From positions 1 through 64,000 of the forward strand of contig JACPGE010000047.1 in assembly GCA_016182605.1 (NCBI GenBank): a stretch of 64,000 nucleotides of DNA. The letters run 5' to 3'. A model generated the notes under the pieces. The model saw only the letters and a program-made list of their open reading frames with translations, made no database searches and was not told where the DNA came from. A program made the translations under genes and the position numbers. This document shows positions 61,262-64,000 of the stretch, piece after piece (the first letter of the stretch is position 1; each line of letters begins with the position of its first letter). The stretch is from Candidatus Hydrogenedentota bacterium (lineage in GTDB: Bacteria; Hydrogenedentota; Hydrogenedentia; Hydrogenedentales; JAEUWI01).

Positions 61262-62602
61262 ATGCACACCCTGATCGCAGCCATTCTCCTCGCACTGGCC
61301 GCCACACCCGGCGCCAGGCATCCCGATCCTGCCGTCCGCCTGGGTGAGCGCCTCTTCGCCGACACGCGCTTCAGCAACTCCAATGGCGACATGGCGACTT
61401 CATGCGTCTCCTGCCACATGCCGGCCGACGTGCAGGGCGACCGCGCCTTCACCCAGTTCCTCTCCCGAAGCTGGCGCCCCTCGCGCACGGAGGACCCCGC
61501 GCGCGAAACCCTCCGCAACGCCCCCACTCTCTTCGACACCGCACAGATGCCCCTCCTCCACCACGACGGGCAGTTCACCTCCCTCGAAGAGCAAACCCGC
61601 GAAACCCTGATCGGCCGGAACATGGGCTGGCTTCCCGAAGAACGCGGCGCAGCGCTCGATCATCTCAAGGCCATCCTGCAAGAAGACGCCGCCTACCGCC
61701 AGGATTTCTCCGCGGCAATGCAGGTCGATGTGGATGCCGACACCGCGGAAGCCCTCACCGATGCCGCGGCCCGCGCTGTCGCCGCGTTCATGCGCACCCT
61801 CGAATCGCCCCGCGATACGCCCTACGACACCTTCATCGCCGCAAACGGATTCGACCCCGGGCCCAAACCGGGCGAGCCGCCCTCCAAATACGGCGAACGC
61901 ATGCTCTGGGCCGTCATCGAACGCATGCAGAACGGCACGCTCACTCGTCCAGCCGGGTTCTCCGAAGAAGCGATCGCGGGATACAAAGTTTTCCTCCGCA
62001 CCTCGGGCGCCACACAGGCGGGAAATTGTGTCGCATGCCACGTGCCCCCGGCCTTCTCCGATTTTCAGTTCCACAACACCGGCGTGGCCCAGGAGGAATA
62101 TGAGCGCACCCACGGCGAGAGCACATTTCTCAGCCTATCCATTCCCGCGGCCGCGGCGGCCCAACGCCCATCGCCCCAATTCATGGCGCGCCCGGGCGCG
62201 GACTGCGCGGAGTGCGCCGACCTGGGGTACTGGAACTTCGCCCGCGCTTCCGAAGGGGAAGCGATCGACGATACGGCATTGACAAAAGCGATAGGCGCCT
62301 TCAAGACGCCCTCCCTGCGCCACCTCGCCTCCACCGCACCCTACATGCACAACGGGAAATACCTCACGCTGGAGGCCGTGATCTTGCAAAAAGCGCGCGC
62401 GGGAAATAGCGTCCGCGACGGCGGCAGCCGCAATCCCGATCCGGAGATCGCCGCCATCCGGCTTGATGAAAACGATGTGCGCAACCTCTTCGCGTTTCTC
62501 AATACGCTCAACGCACCCGGCGGACGCCGCGCCAGCCCCGCACCGCTCGAAGACGATTCCAGCCTCCTGGCAACACAGGCCGCACCCTACCGCGGATATT
62601 AA
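61262..62602 (+). CDS. Diheme cytochrome c peroxidase / MauG-like protein
   Basis: This 446-residue periplasmic protein has a short leader (MHTLIAAILLALAATPGARH) and two c-type heme sites: 'ATSCVSCHMPADVQGDRAFT' (~50) and 'AGNCVACHVPPAFSDFQFHN' (~260). The CCP-type 'FKTPSLRHLASTAPYMHNGK' with Met supplies an axial ligand. 'LRNAPTLFDTAQMPLLHHDG' is typical of the N-domain. Reduces H2O2 or oxidises a partner protein; which one is not clear. It follows the duplicated pyrE tail. Confidence 0.92.
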   Translation: MHTLIAAILLALAATPGARHPDPAVRLGERLFADTRFSNSNGDMATSCVSCHMPADVQGDRAFTQFLSRSWRPSRTEDPARETLRNAPTLFDTAQMPLLHHDGQFTSLEEQTRETLIGRNMGWLPEERGAALDHLKAILQEDAAYRQDFSAAMQVDVDADTAEALTDAAARAVAAFMRTLESPRDTPYDTFIAANGFDPGPKPGEPPSKYGERMLWAVIERMQNGTLTRPAGFSEEAIAGYKVFLRTSGATQAGNCVACHVPPAFSDFQFHNTGVAQEEYERTHGESTFLSLSIPAAAAAQRPSPQFMARPGADCAECADLGYWNFARASEGEAIDDTALTKAIGAFKTPSLRHLASTAPYMHNGKYLTLEAVILQKARAGNSVRDGGSRNPDPEIAAIRLDENDVRNLFAFLNTLNAPGGRRASPAPLEDDSSLLATQAAPYRGY

Positions 62603-62630
62603 TTTCGCGCCTTCGCGCCCAATCGCCGCA

Positions 62631-64000
62631 CTACACGGTAAACTGCCCCACCAGCTTCGCCAAGTGCTTCGACAGCCCGGCAAGTTCATCGGCGAGACCG
62701 TTGAGGTTGTCCGCGTTTTGCCGCGACTCTTCGGAAGCGCCACGCACCGTGGAGACGCCTTGATTCGCGCTGGCTATGCTCTGCGCCACCTCGCGCACGT
62801 TGCGCGCGATGCCGTTCGCCTCCCGGGCCAGTTCGCCCATTTTCGTGGTGATGCCCCCCATCCGGGAATCGGCCTGCTGCACATTGCGGGAAACCTGTGC
62901 GGTGCCCTGCGCCGTTTGTTGCAGGTTGCGCGACACGTCATCCGTGCCCTTGGCGGCTTCGGCAACATTGCGCGCAATTTCATTCACGGTCACGGTCTGT
63001 TCTTCGATGGTTGCGGCAATGGTGGAAAAAGTCTGATTCAAATGCTGAATCACAGAGACAATCTCGGAGATGGCCGCCATCGCAAGCCCGGTATTGCGCT
63101 GCATGTCCTCCACTTGGCCGCGGATGTCCCCCGTGGCATTGCCCGTCTGCTTGGCGAGTTCCTTCACTTCGCTGGCCACAACGGCAAAGCCCTTGCCCGC
63201 CTCCCCGGCGGATGCCGCTTCAATCGTGGCGTTGAGCGCGAGCAGGTTCGTCTGCTCGGCAATCGCCGTAATGATGTCAATGACCTTGTAGATCTTCTGG
63301 GCGGACTGCCCCAAATCGTCCACCACGGAAGCCGTGGAACCCGCCTTGTCCGACGCGGTGCTGGCCATCGCCGCCGCCTGCGCCGTGCTCCCGGAAACCT
63401 CATTGAGCGATGCGGACATTTCCTCCACCGCCACGGCGACCGTGTTCACATTCGCCGACAACTGCTCAATGGCCGCCGCGATCGTGCTCACTTGGCCCGA
63501 CATCTCTTCCATGGCAGCGCTGGCACTGTTGAGATTCTGCGAGGCGTCCTGCGCGGCCTGTGCCGCCTCGGTGGAATTCGCACTCACCTGTTCAATGCCC
63601 CGGGTAACCGATTCCACACTGGCCGAGGCATCCGTCATGATGGAACTTGTTTTCTGCGTCTCCTCCGCCATGCCCCGGGTCCGGTCGGCCATGGAATGGG
63701 AATTGGTCAGCATGGATTGCGATGCCTTGGAAAGGGTGCCGGTGCTCTCGGCCACCTGCTGGATAATCTTCTGGAGCTTTTCCAGGAAAAGATTGAGCCA
63801 GTGCGCAAGCTGCCCCAGCTCGTCCGCACGATCCAGTTTAATGCGTACCGTCAGATCGCCGGCGCCCTGGGAGACATCTGCAAGCAGCGCCACCAGCGAG
63901 TGAATCGGCACTGTGATACTCCGGGTAATAAAAAACGACAGGAGCGCCAGCACCACGAACGCGACGGCAAGCAGGGCAAGCAGATTGCGGCGGAACGCGG
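62631..64000 (-). CDS. Methyl-accepting chemotaxis protein, 5' truncated by window edge
   Basis: The frame is open to the window end, so only the last ~456 codons are visible. They show a TM helix ('[20 protein letters not shown]'), a HAMP domain ('[20 protein letters not shown]'), then a long coiled-coil signalling domain whose tip reads '[20 protein letters not shown]' then [17 protein letters not shown], the CheA/CheW-binding hairpin. There is no C-terminal NWETF-type pentapeptide; it ends [10 protein letters not shown]. Ligand domain lies outside the window. Confidence 0.93.
   Translation of the reverse strand, partial: AFRRNLLALLAVAFVVLALLSFFITRSITVPIHSLVALLADVSQGAGDLTVRIKLDRADELGQLAHWLNLFLEKLQKIIQQVAESTGTLSKASQSMLTNSHSMADRTRGMAEETQKTSSIMTDASASVESVTRGIEQVSANSTEAAQAAQDASQNLNSASAAMEEMSGQVSTIAAAIEQLSANVNTVAVAVEEMSASLNEVSGSTAQAAAMASTASDKAGSTASVVDDLGQSAQKIYKVIDIITAIAEQTNLLALNATIEAASAGEAGKGFAVVASEVKELAKQTGNATGDIRGQVEDMQRNTGLAMAAISEIVSVIQHLNQTFSTIAATIEEQTVTVNEIARNVAEAAKGTDDVSRNLQQTAQGTAQVSRNVQQADSRMGGITTKMGELAREANGIARNVREVAQSIASANQGVSTVRGASEESRQNADNLNGLADELAGLSKHLAKLVGQFTV

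Overview
The window is a GC-rich chromosome segment from a free-living diderm bacterium. LptD (LPS export) implies an outer membrane. PilT, a chemotaxis receptor, DisA (c-di-AMP), a complete pyrK-pyrD-pyrF-pyrE set, lysA and rpsT mark it as core chromosome. Several proteins carry very large secreted architectures: carboxypeptidase-regulatory repeats, HYR repeats, a Glu-Gly linker, a dockerin-like 'SELLRIIQFFN' tail, and Tat-exported DUF4838 and GH116-like hydrolases. From memory of such architectures I infer an uncultured Hydrogenedentota (Candidatus Hydrogenedentes) or a relative. No rRNA is present to confirm this.

Layout. 0.5-9.2 kb (mostly minus): two secreted carboxypeptidase-regulatory proteins, a TPR/gluzincin protein, RidA, a relic MNT/HEPN toxin-antitoxin pair, a HAD hydrolase and an SMP-30-like protein. 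9.4-15.4 kb (plus): a PfkB kinase, an unusually large LptD with an N-terminal propeller, and an M20 amidohydrolase. 15.4-18.1 kb: a TetR regulator divergent from an SDR-WrbA operon, with overlapping consensus promoters and a perfect operator, then rpsT. 18.3-27.8 kb: the DUF4838 and GH116 enzymes and a HYR surface protein. 28.0-29.1 kb: pilT. 29.1-36.0 kb: a visibly more AT-rich island with a subtilase, a decayed IS630 copy, a small secreted protein, a broken hicAB and an intact-looking hicBA. 36.2-47.5 kb: glycyl-tRNA synthetase, a methyltransferase, RsgA, a giant cytochrome/PqaA fusion and an ABC exporter whose permease is fused to a CPBP protease. 47.8-49.9 kb: a HepT-MntA module next to lysA. 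50.3-56.7 kb: radA-disA-pyrK-pyrD, about 950 bp of repeats, then pyrF-pyrE. 56.7-60.8 kb: a three-gene WD40-caspase operon. 61.3-64 kb: a cytochrome c peroxidase and a chemotaxis receptor cut by the window edge.

The main finding is that two unrelated cargo modules each sit at the 3' end of a housekeeping gene between an intact 3' end and a second, slightly diverged copy of that 3' end. HepT-MntA lies between two copies of the last ~190 bp of lysA. The caspase operon lies between two copies of the last ~103 bp of pyrE. Both detached fragments still read as intact C-termini, and most differences in the lysA copy are synonymous. They therefore look like displaced alleles rather than random debris. 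No recombinase is visible in either module, so the insertion mechanism is open.

The window is also rich in short dispersed palindromic repeats: REP-like GGGGACTGT(A/C)CCC arrays, a ~135 bp element bounded by AAATCACGGGCT/AGCCCGTGATTT, and a GCCGAGTTGCACTCGGC family, among others. They sit in leaders and between operon genes, most densely inside the pyr cluster.
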